NCBI GenBank assembly: GCA_003565195.1
Contig: PXCX01000016.1
Location: 1 to 7,537, forward strand
Length of the DNA stretch: 7,537 bases
Direction: 5' to 3'
From: PVC group bacterium
GTDB lineage: Bacteria; Verrucomicrobiota; Kiritimatiellia; CAIKKV01; PXCX01
The position numbers and the translations under genes were made by a program. Below, one piece after another: positions 7,114 through 7,537 of this stretch (its first letter is position 1; the number at the start of each line of letters is the position of its first letter). Below the pieces are notes generated by a model. It was given only the letters and a program-made list of their open reading frames with translations, was not told the origin of the DNA and did not search any database.

Positions 7114-7210
7114 TGCGACTGCGGTTCCTGTTTAGCTCCTTCTTCGAGAATTGTTTGAGTAAATGAGTCGAACATTTCACATGCGTCTGACTAAGTTGTT
7201 GCGGCCCAAA

Positions 7211-7280
7211 GCGTTCAGTGTTCAGGTGTTCAGGGTTCAGGAAATCCGGCCTGAACACTGAACGCTGAACCCCTGAACAC
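7211..7280. repeat. Inverted repeat of phased TTCAG units upstream of dsbD
   Basis: A perfect 16-bp inverted repeat (7211-7226 with 7250-7265; arm GCGTTCAGTGTTCAGG) encloses 23 bases. A second pair, 7226-7240 with 7265-7280, matches over 15 positions with one bulged base. Each half is made of four TTCAG units: at 7214, 7221, 7229 and 7236 on the plus strand, and as CTGAA at 7251, 7258, 7265 and 7273. Spacing is 7, 8, 7 and 7, 7, 8. The two pairings cross, so as RNA they are either alternative hairpins or a pseudoknot; as DNA the symmetry could be a protein-binding site or a small mobile repeat. There is no flanking T-run to make a terminator. If the promoter at 7364-7369 is real, the repeat lies in the dsbD 5' leader. 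Confidence 0.85.
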
Positions 7281-7363
7281 TTTCAGCGAAGCTGGCTAGA
7301 ATGTCGGCGATTGTTTGCTTGGCTTTTCGGCTTGCGGTTTCTGATCCGAACTACAATTCATGT

Positions 7364-7369
7364 ATTATA
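7364..7369 (-). promoter_or_regulatory. Possible extended -10 promoter for dsbD
   Basis: The minus strand reads TGGTATAAT, a perfect extended -10 (TGnTATAAT) for a housekeeping sigma factor. No good -35 is found at 16-18 bases upstream (GGTGTT at 17), which extended -10 promoters can tolerate. Transcription would start near 7357 and give dsbD a leader of about 240 bases that contains the TTCAG inverted repeat. No ribosome binding site or gene other than dsbD follows closely. No transcript data are available, so this is a sequence match only. Confidence 0.45.
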
Positions 7370-7495
7370 CCACATCCTCATAACCAAACACCAGATTTTT
7401 TGGGGAATGTTGAAGTTTTGCCATAAGCGGCTGGTCTTCTTTGAATGCGCGCCGCGCCGCTTTCGAAGGTATAGGTGGCAGGCTAAAATTCCTGA

Positions 7496-7537
7496 GAGTA
7501 GGTGGTTGGAGTAGGTGGTTGGAGTAGGTGGTTGGAG
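7496..7537. repeat. 13-bp G-rich tandem repeat running off the window
   Basis: The unit GGTGGTTGGAGTA occurs at 7501-7513 and 7514-7526, and its first 11 bases at 7527-7537, where the window ends; GAGTA at 7496-7500 is a partial unit before the first. Copies are identical. The unit length is not a multiple of three, which argues against a protein repeat. Its closely spaced GG pairs could form a two-layer G-quadruplex on the plus strand. Total copy number is unknown because the array continues past the edge. Confidence 0.9.

Larger units (their letters stand above)
7114..7537. other. Gene-free right end (424 bases) with regulatory and repeat elements
   Basis: No convincing gene lies here. The stretch contains, from left to right, the dsbD leader, a complex TTCAG-based inverted repeat (7211-7280), a possible minus-strand promoter (7364-7369), and a 13-bp tandem repeat reaching the window edge. 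Reading frames are open but weak: a 67-codon plus-strand frame (7311-7514) runs through the tandem repeat, and a minus-strand frame is open from the edge to a TAA at 7366-7368. Neither has a recognisable domain. The minus-strand frame could be the tail of a gene lying beyond the window, but its first part is the 13-bp repeat, which shifts frame with every copy. Confidence 0.6.

Noticed and set aside
7211..7265. The 16-bp inverted repeat as an intrinsic terminator
   Set aside because: There is no T-run after either arm on either strand, and the unit-based phasing is not typical of terminators.
7296..7361. 21-codon minus-strand ORF beginning next to the possible -10 box (starts MNCSSDQK)
   Set aside because: Its ATG lies only two bases after the TATAAT, so it would be upstream of the expected transcription start; no ribosome binding site.
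7311..7514. 67-codon plus-strand frame in the right end
   Set aside because: No recognisable protein features or clear ribosome binding site, and it ends inside a non-coding type tandem repeat.
7496..7537. CRISPR array
   Set aside because: The 13-bp units abut with no spacers between them.

Overview
The window carries one long block of genes on the minus strand, plus a gene-free tail at the right end. Read in the direction of transcription (right to left), the order is dsbD-like thiol:disulfide interchange protein, redoxin-like lipoprotein, PyrK-like electron-transfer subunit, pyrD (class 1B dihydroorotate dehydrogenase), a FabG-like short-chain dehydrogenase, and the start of an unidentified coiled-coil protein cut by the left window edge. 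I see no convincing gene on the plus strand and no tRNA, rRNA, CRISPR array or transposase.

The host is a bacterium with a Gram-negative-type envelope: there is a lipoprotein and a membrane/periplasm thiol-reducing pathway. Its GC content is moderate to high by eye. A class 1B PyrD with an FAD/2Fe-2S partner means dihydroorotate oxidation is linked to NAD+ rather than quinone, as in many anaerobes and Firmicutes. The unusual architectures suggest an uncultivated or poorly sampled lineage. I cannot name the phylum; a member of the PVC group is only a guess.

Region by region: 1-361 holds the N-terminal 120 residues of a hypothetical protein. 460-1233 is the SDR oxidoreductase, whose start overlaps the end of pyrD (1223-2197). 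pyrD in turn overlaps the end of the PyrK-like gene (2172-3956). That gene is over twice the usual PyrK size, with an unidentified N-terminal domain of about 230 residues and insertions in its FAD-binding part. A 12-14 codon leader-like ORF ends in an ATGA overlap with its start. 4024-4737 is the redoxin lipoprotein with a pentapeptide-repeat linker. 4849-7113 is a DsbD relative whose domains come in permuted order: membrane domain, thioredoxin domain, then the DsbD alpha-type domain at the C-terminus.

The 424-base right end (7114-7537) contains no convincing gene. It holds a possible minus-strand extended -10 promoter for dsbD, a striking inverted repeat built from TTCAG units phased at 7-8 bases, and a G-rich 13-bp tandem repeat that runs off the window.

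Functionally there are two modules: a thiol-redox pair (DsbD plus redoxin lipoprotein, presumably reducing targets outside the cytoplasm) and a pyrimidine pair (PyrK-like plus PyrD, making orotate). The overlaps make PyrK-PyrD-SDR a likely translationally coupled unit. Whether all six genes share one transcript is not settled by the sequence.
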